NCBI GenBank assembly: GCA_949318235.1
Contig: OX439135.1
Span: forward strand, 28,218,587-28,282,586
Source of the DNA: Ecdyonurus torrentis
Taxonomy: Eukaryota > Arthropoda > Insecta > Ephemeroptera > Heptageniidae
DNA: 64,000 nucleotides
Reading direction: 5' to 3'
Shown: piece after piece, positions 50,857 through 61,814 of the stretch
Numbering within the stretch: position 1 is the first letter of the stretch
Layout: the number at the start of each line of letters is the position of its first letter
Made by a program: the position numbers and the translations under genes
The notes under the pieces: generated by a model
What the model was told of the DNA's origin: nothing
The model's database searches: none
The model's input: the letters and a program-made list of their open reading frames with translations, nothing else

Positions 50857-53800
50857 ATGAAACAAAGTTTCTATTTCACGAACCAAATGTTATTGAATGA
50901 TAAAAATCATACTTTTTACACGATTAAAACTAGTTTTAATGATTTCTCAGAAACTAAGAATGCTACAGACATCAAATTTGACTCAAAACACAGCTTTTTT
51001 AATTCTCTACAAAAAAGATGTCTTGAACTTTTTTGCCCCGACGCATACTTTTTGGGTTATTGACAATTTTAGTTTTCACTCATCATCTAGCCAAACGAAG
51101 TTATGAAATAAAGTTCAATTTCAAGAACCAACTGTTATTGAATGATAAAAATCATACTTTTTAAACGATTAAAACTAGTTTTGAAGATTTCTCAAAAACT
51201 AAGAATGCTACAGACTTACAATTTGTTTCAAAACATAGCTTTATCATCTCTCTACAAAAAATATGTCTTAAACTTTTTTGCTCCGACGCATACTTTTTGA
51301 GTTATTGACAATTTTAGTTTTCACTCATCTTCTAGCCAAACGAAGTTATGAAATAAAGTATCTATTTCAAGAACCAAATGTTATTGAATGATAAAAATCA
51401 TAATTTTTACACGATTAAAACTAGTTTTGATGATTTCTCAAAAACTAAGAATGCTACAGACATTAAATTTGACTCAAAACATAGCTTTTTCAATTCTCTA
51501 CAGAAAAGATGTCTTGAAGTTTTTTGCTCCGACGCATACTTTTTGGGTTTTTAAAAATTTTAATTTTCACTCATCATGTAGCCAAACCAAGTCATGAAAC
51601 AAAGTTTCTATTTCACGAACCAAATGTTATTGAATGATAAAAATCATACTTTTTACACGATTAAAACTAGTTTTAATGATTTCTCAGAAACTAAGAATGC
51701 TACAGACATCAAATTTGACTCAAAACACAGCTTTTTTAATTCTCTACAAAAAAGATGTCTTGAACTTTTTTGCCCCGACGCATACTTTTTGGGTTATTGA
51801 CAATTTTAGTTTTCACTCATCATCTAGCCAAACGAAGTTATGAAATAAAGTTCAATTTCAAGAACCAACTGTTATTGAATGATAAAAATCATACTTTTTA
51901 AACGATTAAAACTAGTTTTGATGATTTCTCAAAAACTAAGAATGCTACAGACTTACAATTTGTTTCAAAACATAGCTTTATCATCTCTCTACAAAAAATA
52001 TGTCTTAAACTTTTTTGCTCCGACGCATACTTTTTGAGTTATTGACAATTTTAGTTTTCACTCATCTTCTAGCCAAACGAAGTTATGAAATAAAGTATCT
52101 ATTTCAAGAACCAAATGTTATTGAATGATAAAAATCATAATTTTTACACGATTAAAACTAGTTTTGATGATTTCTCAAAAACTAAGAATGCTACAGACAT
52201 TAAATTTGACTCAAAACATAGCTTTTTCAATTCTCTACAAAAAAGATGTCTTAAACTTTTTTGCTCCGACGCATACTTTTTGGGTTATTGACAATTTTAG
52301 TTTTCACTCATCATGTAGCCAAACCAAGTCATGAAACAAAGTTTATATTTCAAGAACCAAATGTTATTGAATGATAAAAATCATACTTTTTACACGATTA
52401 AAACTAGTTTTGATGATTTCTCAAAAACTAAGAATGCTACAGACATTAAATTTGACTCAAAACATAGCTTTTTCAATTCTTTACAGAAAAGATGTCTTGA
52501 AGTTTTTTGCTCCGACGCATACTTTTTGGGTTTTTAAAAATTTTAGTTTTCACTCATCATGTAGCCAAACCAAGTCATGAAACAAAGTTTCTATTTCAAG
52601 AACCAAATGTTATTGAATGATAAAAATCATAATTTTTACACGATTAAAACTAGTTTTGATGATTTCTCAAAAACTAAGAATGCTACAGACATTAAATTTG
52701 ACTCAAAACATAGCTTTTTCATCTCTTTACAAAAAAGATGTCTGAACTTTTTTGCCCCGACGCATACATTTTGGGTTATTGACAATTTTAGTTTTCACTC
52801 ATCATCTAGCCAAACCAAGTCATGAAACAAAGTTTCTATTTCAAGAACCAAATGTTATTGAATGATAAAAATCATACTTTTTACACGATTAAAACTAGTT
52901 TAAATAATTTCTCAGAAACTAAGAATGCTACAGACATTAAATTTGACTCAAAACATAGCTTTTTCAATTCTCTACATAAAAGATGTCTTGAACTTTTTTG
53001 CCCCGACGCATACTTTTTGGGTTATTGACAATTTTAGTTTTCACTCATCATCTAGCCAAACGAAGTTATGAAATAAAGTATCTATTTCAAGAACCAAATG
53101 TTATTGAATGATAAAAATCATAATTTTTACACGATTAAAACTAGTTTTGATGATTTCTCAAAAACTAAGAATGCTACAGACATTAAATTTGACTCAAAAC
53201 ATAGCTTTTTCAATTCTCTACAAAAAAGATGTCTTAAACTTTTTTGCTCCGACGCATACTTTTTGGGTTATTGACAATTTTAGTTTTCACTCATCATGTA
53301 GCCAAACCAAGTCATGAAACAAAGTTTATATTTCAAGAACCAAATGTTATTGAATGATAAAAATCATACTTTTTACACGATTAAAACTAGTTTTAATGAT
53401 TTCTCAGAAACTAAGAATGCTACAGACATCAAATTTGACTCAAAACACAGCTTTTTTAATTCTCTACAAAAAAGATGTCTTGAACTTTTTTGCCCCGACG
53501 CATACATTTTGGGTTATTGACAATTTTAGTTTTCACTCATCATCTAGCCAAACCAAGTCATGAAACAAAGTTTCTATTTCAAGAACCAAATGTTATTGAA
53601 TGATAAAAATCATACTTTTTACACGATTAAAACTAGTTTTGATGATTTCTCAAAAACTAAGAATGCTACAGACTTACAATTTGTTTCAAAACATAGCTTT
53701 ATCATCTCTCTACAAAAAATATGTCTTAAACTTTTTTGCTCCGACGCATACTTTTTGAGTTATTGACAATTTTAATTTTCACTCATCTTCTAGCCAAACG

Positions 53801-54051
53801 AAGTTATGAAATAAAGTATCTATTTCAAGAACCAAATGTTATTGAATGATAAAAATCATAATTTTTACACGATTAAAACTAGTTTTGATGATTTCTCAAA
53901 AACTAAGAATGCTACAGACATTAAATTTGACTCAAAACATAGCTTTTTCAATTCTCTACAGAAAAGATGTCTTGAAGTTTTTTGCTCCGACGCATACTTT
54001 TTGGGTTTTTAAAAATTTTAATTTTCACTCATCATGTAGCCAAACCAAGTC
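50857..54051 (+). repeat. 13-mer HOR E-C-D''-E-C-F-D'-A-B'-F-G-H-D'' (3,195 bp)
   Basis: This is the 10-mer with an added E-C-D'' trimer (2,458 + 737). The first C carries GAAGATTTC (A at 51,185), shared with the C at 54,380, which lies 3,195 bp away. Confidence 0.92.
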
Positions 54052-56262
54052 ATGAAACAAAGTTTCTATTTCACGAACCAAATGTTATTGAATGATAAAA
54101 ATCATACTTTTTACACGATTAAAACTAGTTTTAATGATTTCTCAGAAACTAAGAATGCTACAGACATCAAATTTGACTCAAAACACAGCTTTTTTAATTC
54201 TCTACAAAAAAGATGTCTTGAACTTTTTTGCCCCGACGCATACTTTTTGGGTTATTGACAATTTTAGTTTTCACTCATCATCTAGCCAAACGAAGTTATG
54301 AAATAAAGTTCAATTTCAAGAACCAACTGTTATTGAATGATAAAAATCATACTTTTTAAACGATTAAAACTAGTTTTGAAGATTTCTCAAAAACTAAGAA
54401 TGCTACAGACTTACAATTTGTTTCAAAACATAGCTTTATCATCTCTCTACAAAAAATATGTCTTAAACTTTTTTGCTCCGACGCATACTTTTTGAGTTAT
54501 TGACAATTTTAGTTTTCACTCATCTTCTAGCCAAACGAAGTTATGAAATAAAGTATCTATTTCAAGAACCAAATGTTATTGAATGATAAAAATCATAATT
54601 TTTACACGATTAAAACTAGTTTTGATGATTTCTCAAAAACTAAGAATGCTACAGACATTAAATTTGACTCAAAACATAGCTTTTTCAATTCTCTACAGAA
54701 AAGATGTCTTGAAGTTTTTTGCTCCGACGCATACTTTTTGGGTTTTTAAAAATTTTAATTTTCACTCATCATGTAGCCAAACCAAGTCATGAAACAAAGT
54801 TTCTATTTCACGAACCAAATGTTATTGAATGATAAAAATCATACTTTTTACACGATTAAAACTAGTTTTAATGATTTCTCAGAAACTAAGAATGCTACAG
54901 ACATCAAATTTGACTCAAAACACAGCTTTTTTAATTCTCTACAAAAAAGATGTCTTGAACTTTTTTGCCCCGACGCATACTTTTTGGGTTATTGACAATT
55001 TTAGTTTTCACTCATCATCTAGCCAAACGAAGTTATGAAATAAAGTTCAATTTCAAGAACCAACTGTTATTGAATGATAAAAATCATACTTTTTAAACGA
55101 TTAAAACTAGTTTTGAAGATTTCTCAAAAACTAAGAATGCTACAGACTTACAATTTGTTTCAAAACATAGCTTTATCATCTCTCTACAAAAAATATGTCT
55201 TAAACTTTTTTGCTCCGACGCATACTTTTTGAGTTATTGACAATTTTAGTTTTCACTCATCTTCTAGCCAAACGAAGTTATGAAATAAAGTATCTATTTC
55301 AAGAACCAAATGTTATTGAATGATAAAAATCATAATTTTTACACGATTAAAACTAGTTTTGATGATTTCTCAAAAACTAAGAATGCTACAGACATTAAAT
55401 TTGACTCAAAACATAGCTTTTTCAATTCTCTACAAAAAAGATGTCTTAAACTTTTTTGCTCCGACGCATACTTTTTGGGTTATTGACAATTTTAGTTTTC
55501 ACTCATCATGTAGCCAAACCAAGTCATGAAACAAAGTTTATATTTCAAGAACCAAATGTTATTGAATGATAAAAATCATACTTTTTACACGATTAAAACT
55601 AGTTTTGATGATTTCTCAAAAACTAAGAATGCTACAGACATTAAATTTGACTCAAAACATAGCTTTTTCAATTCTTTACAGAAAAGATGTCTTGAAGTTT
55701 TTTGCTCCGACGCATACTTTTTGGGTTTTTAAAAATTTTAGTTTTCACTCATCATGTAGCCAAACCAAGTCATGAAACAAAGTTTCTATTTCAAGAACCA
55801 AATGTTATTGAATGATAAAAATCATAATTTTTACACGATTAAAACTAGTTTTGATGATTTCTCAAAAACTAAGAATGCTACAGACATTAAATTTGACTCA
55901 AAACATAGCTTTTTCATCTCTCTACAAAAAAGATGTCTGAACTTTTTTGCCCCGACGCATACATTTTGGGTTATTGACAATTTTAGTTTTCACTCATCAT
56001 CTAGCCAAACCAAGTCATGAAACAAAGTTTCTATTTCAAGAACCAAATGTTATTGAATGATAAAAATCATACTTTTTACACGATTAAAACTAGTTTAAAT
56101 AATTTCTCAGAAACTAAGAATGCTACAGACATTAAATTTGACTCAAAACATAGCTTTTTCAATTCTCTACATAAAAGATGTCTTGAACTTTTTTGCCCCG
56201 ACGCATACTTTTTGGGTTATTGACAATTTTAGTTTTCACTCATCATCTAGCCAAACGAAGTT

Positions 56263-56475
56263 ATGAAATAAAGTTCAATTTCAAGAACCAACTGTTATTG
56301 AATGATAAAAATCATACTTTTTACACGATTAAAACTAGTTTTGATGATTTCTCAAAAACTAAGAATGCTACAGACTTACAATTTGTTTCAAAACATAGCT
56401 TTATCATCTCTCTACGCATACTTTTTGAGTTATTGACAATTTTAGTTTTCACTCATCTTCTAGCCAAACGAAGTT
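56263..56475 (+). repeat. Truncated C monomer with 32-bp internal deletion, copy 1 (213 bp)
   Basis: CTCTCTAC is joined directly to GCATACTTTTTGAG, removing 32 bp that include the A/T hairpin and the CTCCGAC block. Both ends share AC, a 2-bp microhomology. The incidental frame opens to 108 codons here, the longest in the window. Confidence 0.94.
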
Positions 56476-56720
56476 ATGAAATAAAGTATCTATTTCAAGA
56501 AGCAAATGTTATTGAATGATAAAAATCATAATTTTACACGATTAAAACTAGTTTTGATGATTTCTCAAAAACTAAGAATGCTACAGACATTAAATTTGAC
56601 TCAAAACATAGCTTTTTTAATTCTCTACAAAAAAGATGTCTTGAACTTTTTTGCCCCGACGCATACATTTTGGGTTATTGACAATTTTAGTTTTCACTCA
56701 TCATCTAGCCAAACCAAGTC
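56476..56720 (+). repeat. D/G chimeric monomer with 1-bp deletion, copy 1 (245 bp)
   Basis: The D1/D2 head (GAAGC) is followed by CATAATTTTACAC with one T lost, then by a G-like tail (TTTTTTAATTCTC, CCCCGACG, ACATTTTGGG, CCAAGTC). It is found again at 61,078. Confidence 0.9.
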
Positions 56721-57703
56721 ATGAAACAAAGTTTCTATTTCAAGAACCAAATGTTATTGAATGATAAAAATCATACTTTTTACACGATTAAAACTAGTTT
56801 TGATGATTTCTCAAAAACTAAGAATGCTACAGACTTACAATTTGTTTCAAAACATAGCTTTATCATCTCTCTACAAAAAATATGTCTTAAACTTTTTTGC
56901 TCCGACGCATACTTTTTGAGTTATTGACAATTTTAGTTTTCACTCATCTTCTAGCCAAACGAAGTTATGAAATAAAGTATCTATTTCAAGAACCAAATGT
57001 TATTGAATGATAAAAATCATAATTTTTACACGATTAAAACTAGTTTTGATGATTTCTCAAAAACTAAGAATGCTACAGACATTAAATTTGACTCAAAACA
57101 TAGCTTTTTCAATTCTCTACAGAAAAGATGTCTTGAAGTTTTTTGCTCCGACGCATACTTTTTGGGTTTTTAAAAATTTTAATTTTCACTCATCATGTAG
57201 CCAAACCAAGTCATGAAACAAAGTTTCTATTTCACGAACCAAATGTTATTGAATGATAAAAATCATACTTTTTACACGATTAAAACTAGTTTTAATGATT
57301 TCTCAGAAACTAAGAATGCTACAGACATCAAATTTGACTCAAAACACAGCTTTTTTAATTCTCTACAAAAAAGATGTCTTGAACTTTTTTGCCCCGACGC
57401 ATACTTTTTGGGTTATTGACAATTTTAGTTTTCACTCATCATCTAGCCAAACGAAGTTATGAAATAAAGTTCAATTTCAAGAACCAACTGTTATTGAATG
57501 ATAAAAATCATACTTTTTACACGATTAAAACTAGTTTTGATGATTTCTCAAAAACTAAGAATGCTACAGACTTACAATTTGTTTCAAAACATAGCTTTAT
57601 CATCTCTCTACAAAAAATATGTCTTAAACTTTTTTGCTCCGACGCATACTTTTTGAGTTATTGACAATTTTAGTTTTCACTCATCTTCTAGCCAAACGAA
57701 GTT

Positions 57704-58194
57704 ATGAATTAAAGTATCTATTTCAAGAACCAAATGTTATTGAATGATAAAAATCATAAATTTTACACAATTAAAACTAGTTTTGATGATTTCTCAAAAA
57801 CTAAAAATGCTACAGACATTAAATTTGACTCAAAACATAGCTTTTTCAATTCTCTACAAAAAAGATGTCTTGAACTTTTTTGCCCCGACGCATACTTTTT
57901 GGGTTATTGACAATTTTAGTTTTTACTCATCATCTAGCCAAACAAAGTTATGAAATAAAGTTCAATTTCAAGAACCAACTGTTATTAAATGATAAAAATC
58001 ATACTTTTTACACGATTAGTACTAGTTTTGATGATTTCTCAAAAACTAAGAATGCTACAGACTTACAATTTGTTTCAAAACATAGCTTTATCATCTCTCT
58101 ACAAAAAATATGTCTCAAACTTTTTTGCTCCGACGCATACTTTTTGAGTTATTGACAATTTTAGTTTTCACTCATCTTCTAGCCAAACGAAGTT
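57704..58194 (+). repeat. Diverged F'-C' monomer pair, copy 1
   Basis: This pair holds a cluster of unusual changes: ATGAATTAAAG, CATAAATTTTACACAATT, AACTAAAAATGC, CCAAACAAAG, TTATTAAATG and GTCTCAAAC, with the next monomer starting ATAAAA rather than ATGAAA. F' also has a B-like TTTTTACTC tail, and C' has the domain-1 GTAC variant. Confidence 0.9.
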
Positions 58195-59914
58195 ATAAAA
58201 TAAAGTATCTATTTCAAGAACCAAATGTTATTGAATGATAAAAATCATAATTTTTACACGATTAAAACTAGTTTTGATGATTTCTCAAAAACTAAGAATG
58301 CTACAGACATTAAATTTGACTCAAAACATAGCTTTTTCAATTCTCTACAGAAAAGATGTCTTGAAGTTTTTTGCTCCGACGCATACTTTTTGGGTTTTTA
58401 AAAATTTTAATTTTCACTCATCATGTAGCCAAACCAAGTCATGAAACAAAGTTTCTATTTCACGAACCAAATGTTATTGAATGATAAAAATCATACTTTT
58501 TACACGATTAAAACTAGTTTTAATGATTTCTCAGAAACTAAGAATGCTACAGACATCAAATTTGACTCAAAACACAGCTTTTTTAATTCTCTACAAAAAA
58601 GATGTCTTGAACTTTTTTGCCCCGACGCATACTTTTTGGGTTATTGACAATTTTAGTTTTCACTCATCATCTAGCCAAACGAAGTTATGAAATAAAGTTC
58701 AATTTCAAGAACCAACTGTTATTGAATGATAAAAATCATACTTTTTAAACGATTAAAACTAGTTTTGATGATTTCTCAAAAACTAAGAATGCTACAGACT
58801 TACAATTTGTTTCAAAACATAGCTTTATCATCTCTCTACAAAAAATATGTCTTAAACTTTTTTGCTCCGACGCATACTTTTTGAGTTATTGACAATTTTA
58901 GTTTTCACTCATCTTCTAGCCAAACGAAGTTATGAAATAAAGTATCTATTTCAAGAACCAAATGTTATTGAATGATAAAAATCATAATTTTTACACGATT
59001 AAAACTAGTTTTGATGATTTCTCAAAAACTAAGAATGCTACAGACATTAAATTTGACTCAAAACATAGCTTTTTCAATTCTCTACAAAAAAGATGTCTTA
59101 AACTTTTTTGCTCCGACGCATACTTTTTGGGTTATTGACAATTTTAGTTTTCACTCATCATGTAGCCAAACCAAGTCATGAAACAAAGTTTATATTTCAA
59201 GAACCAAATGTTATTGAATGATAAAAATCATACTTTTTACACGATTAAAACTAGTTTTGATGATTTCTCAAAAACTAAGAATGCTACAGACATTAAATTT
59301 GACTCAAAACATAGCTTTTTCAATTCTTTACAGAAAAGATGTCTTGAAGTTTTTTGCTCCGACGCATACTTTTTGGGTTTTTAAAAATTTTAGTTTTCAC
59401 TCATCATGTAGCCAAACCAAGTCATGAAACAAAGTTTCTATTTCAAGAACCAAATGTTATTGAATGATAAAAATCATAATTTTTACACGATTAAAACTAG
59501 TTTTGATGATTTCTCAAAAACTAAGAATGCTACAGACATTAAATTTGACTCGAAACATAGCTTTTTCATCTCTCTACAAAAAAGATGTCTGAACTTTTTT
59601 GCCCCGACGCATACATTTTGGGTTATTGACAATTTTAGTTTTCACTCATCATCTAGCCAAACCAAGTCATGAAACAAAGTTTCTATTTCAAGAACCAAAT
59701 GTTATTGAATGATAAAAATCATACTTTTTACACGATTAAAACTAGTTTAAATAATTTCTCAGAAACTAAGAATGCTACAGACATTAAATTTGACTCAAAA
59801 CATAGCTTTTTCAATTCTCTACATAAAAGATGTCTTGAACTTTTTTGCCCCGACGCATACTTTTTGGGTTATTGACAATTTTAGTTTTCACTCATCATCT
59901 AGCCAAACGAAGTT

Positions 59915-60127
59915 ATGAAATAAAGTTCAATTTCAAGAACCAACTGTTATTGAATGATAAAAATCATACTTTTTACACGATTAAAACTAGTTTTGATGAT
60001 TTCTCAAAAACTAAGAATGCTACAGACTTACAATTTGTTTCAAAACATAGCTTTATCATCTCTCTACGCATACTTTTTGAGTTATTGACAATTTTAGTTT
60101 TCACTCATCTTCTAGCCAAACGAAGTT
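59915..60127 (+). repeat. Truncated C monomer with 32-bp internal deletion, copy 2 (213 bp)
   Basis: Same deletion junction as 56,263, followed by an intact D2-like monomer (60,128-60,373; GAAGC, CTTTACAG). Confidence 0.94.
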
Positions 60128-60864
60128 ATGAAATAAAGTATCTATTTCAAGAAGCAAATGTTATTGAATGATAAAAATCATAATTTTTACACGATTAAAA
60201 CTAGTTTTGATGATTTCTCAAAAACTAAGAATGCTACAGACATTAAATTTGACTCAAAACATAGCTTTTTCAATTCTTTACAGAAAAGATGTCTTGAAGT
60301 TTTTTGCTCCGACGCATACTTTTTGGGTTTTTAAAAATTTTAGTTTTCACTCATCATGTAGCCAAACCAAGTCATGAAACAAAGTTTCTATTTCAAGAAC
60401 CAAATGTTATTGAATGATAAAAATCATAATTTTTACACGATTAAAACTAGTTTTGATGATTTCTCAAAAACTAAGAATGCTACAGACATTAAATTTGACT
60501 CAAAACATAGCTTTTTCATCTCTCTACAAAAAAGATGTCTGAACTTTTTTGCCCCGACGCATACATTTTGGGTTATTGACAATTTTAGTTTTCACTCATC
60601 ATCTAGCCAAACCAAGTCATGAAACAAAGTTTCTATTTCAAGAACCAAATGTTATTGAATGATAAAAATCATACTTTTTACACGATTAAAACTAGTTTAA
60701 ATAATTTCTCAGAAACTAAGAATGCTACAGACATTAAATTTGACTCAAAACATAGCTTTTTCAATTCTCTACATAAAAGATGTCTTGAACTTTTTTGCCC
60801 CGACGCATACTTTTTGGGTTATTGACAATTTTAGTTTTCACTCATCATCTAGCCAAACGAAGTT

Positions 60865-61077
60865 ATGAAATAAAGTTCAATTTCAAGAACCAACTGTTAT
60901 TGAATGATAAAAATCATACTTTTTACACGATTAAAACTAGTTTTGATGATTTCTCAAAAACTAAGAATGCTACAGACTTACAATTTGTTTCAAAACATAG
61001 CTTTATCATCTCTCTACGCATACTTTTTGAGTTATTGACAATTTTAGTTTTCACTCATCTTCTAGCCAAACGAAGTT
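60865..61077 (+). repeat. Truncated C monomer with 32-bp internal deletion, copy 3 (213 bp)
   Basis: Same deletion junction, 950 bp from copy 2 and 4,602 bp from copy 1. Confidence 0.94.
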
Positions 61078-61322
61078 ATGAAATAAAGTATCTATTTCAA
61101 GAAGCAAATGTTATTGAATGATAAAAATCATAATTTTACACGATTAAAACTAGTTTTGATGATTTCTCAAAAACTAAGAATGCTACAGACATTAAATTTG
61201 ACTCAAAACATAGCTTTTTTAATTCTCTACAAAAAAGATGTCTTGAACTTTTTTGCCCCGACGCATACATTTTGGGTTATTGACAATTTTAGTTTTCACT
61301 CATCATCTAGCCAAACCAAGTC
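61078..61322 (+). repeat. D/G chimeric monomer with 1-bp deletion, copy 2 (245 bp)
   Basis: It matches 56,476-56,720 in type and in the lost T, 4,602 bp downstream. Confidence 0.9.
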
Positions 61323-61814
61323 ATGAAACAAAGTTTCTATTTCAAGAACCAAATGTTATTGAATGATAAAAATCATACTTTTTACACGATTAAAACTAGT
61401 TTTGATGATTTCTCAAAAACTAAGAATGCTACAGACTTACAATTTGTTTCAAAACATAGCTTTATCATCTCTCTACAAAAAATATGTCTTAAACTTTTTT
61501 GCTCCGACGCATACTTTTTGAGTTATTGACAATTTTAGTTTTCACTCATCTTCTAGCCAAACGAAGTTATGAAATAAAGTATCTATTTCAAGAACCAAAT
61601 GTTATTGAATGATAAAAATCATAATTTTTACACGATTAAAACTAGTTTTGATGATTTCTCAAAAACTAAGAATGCTACAGACATTAAATTTGACTCAAAA
61701 CATAGCTTTTTCAATTCTCTACAGAAAAGATGTCTTGAAGTTTTTTGCTCCGACGCATACTTTTTGGGTTTTTAAAAATTTTAATTTTCACTCATCATGT
61801 AGCCAAACCAAGTC

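Larger units (their letters stand above)
54052..57212 (+). repeat. 13-mer HOR with a deleted C (3,161 bp)
   Basis: The order is E-C-D''-E-C-F-D'-A-B'-Cdel-DG-H-D''. The F-G pair of the preceding unit is replaced by a 213-bp C and a 245-bp D/G chimera, which gives the 34-bp shortening. Both C copies carry GAAGATTTC (54,380 and 55,117). Confidence 0.92.
57213..61814 (+). repeat. 19-mer HOR (4,602 bp), the longest unit
   Basis: The order is E-C-F'-C'-D-E-C-F-D'-A-B'-Cdel-D-A-B'-Cdel-DG-H-D''. The block A-B'-Cdel-D is an internal tandem duplication of 950 bp. Several rare variants recur exactly 4,602 bp downstream in the next copy: GAATTAAAG at 57,704, CAAAGTT at 57,944-57,950 and TTATAAAA at 58,195. 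Confidence 0.92.
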
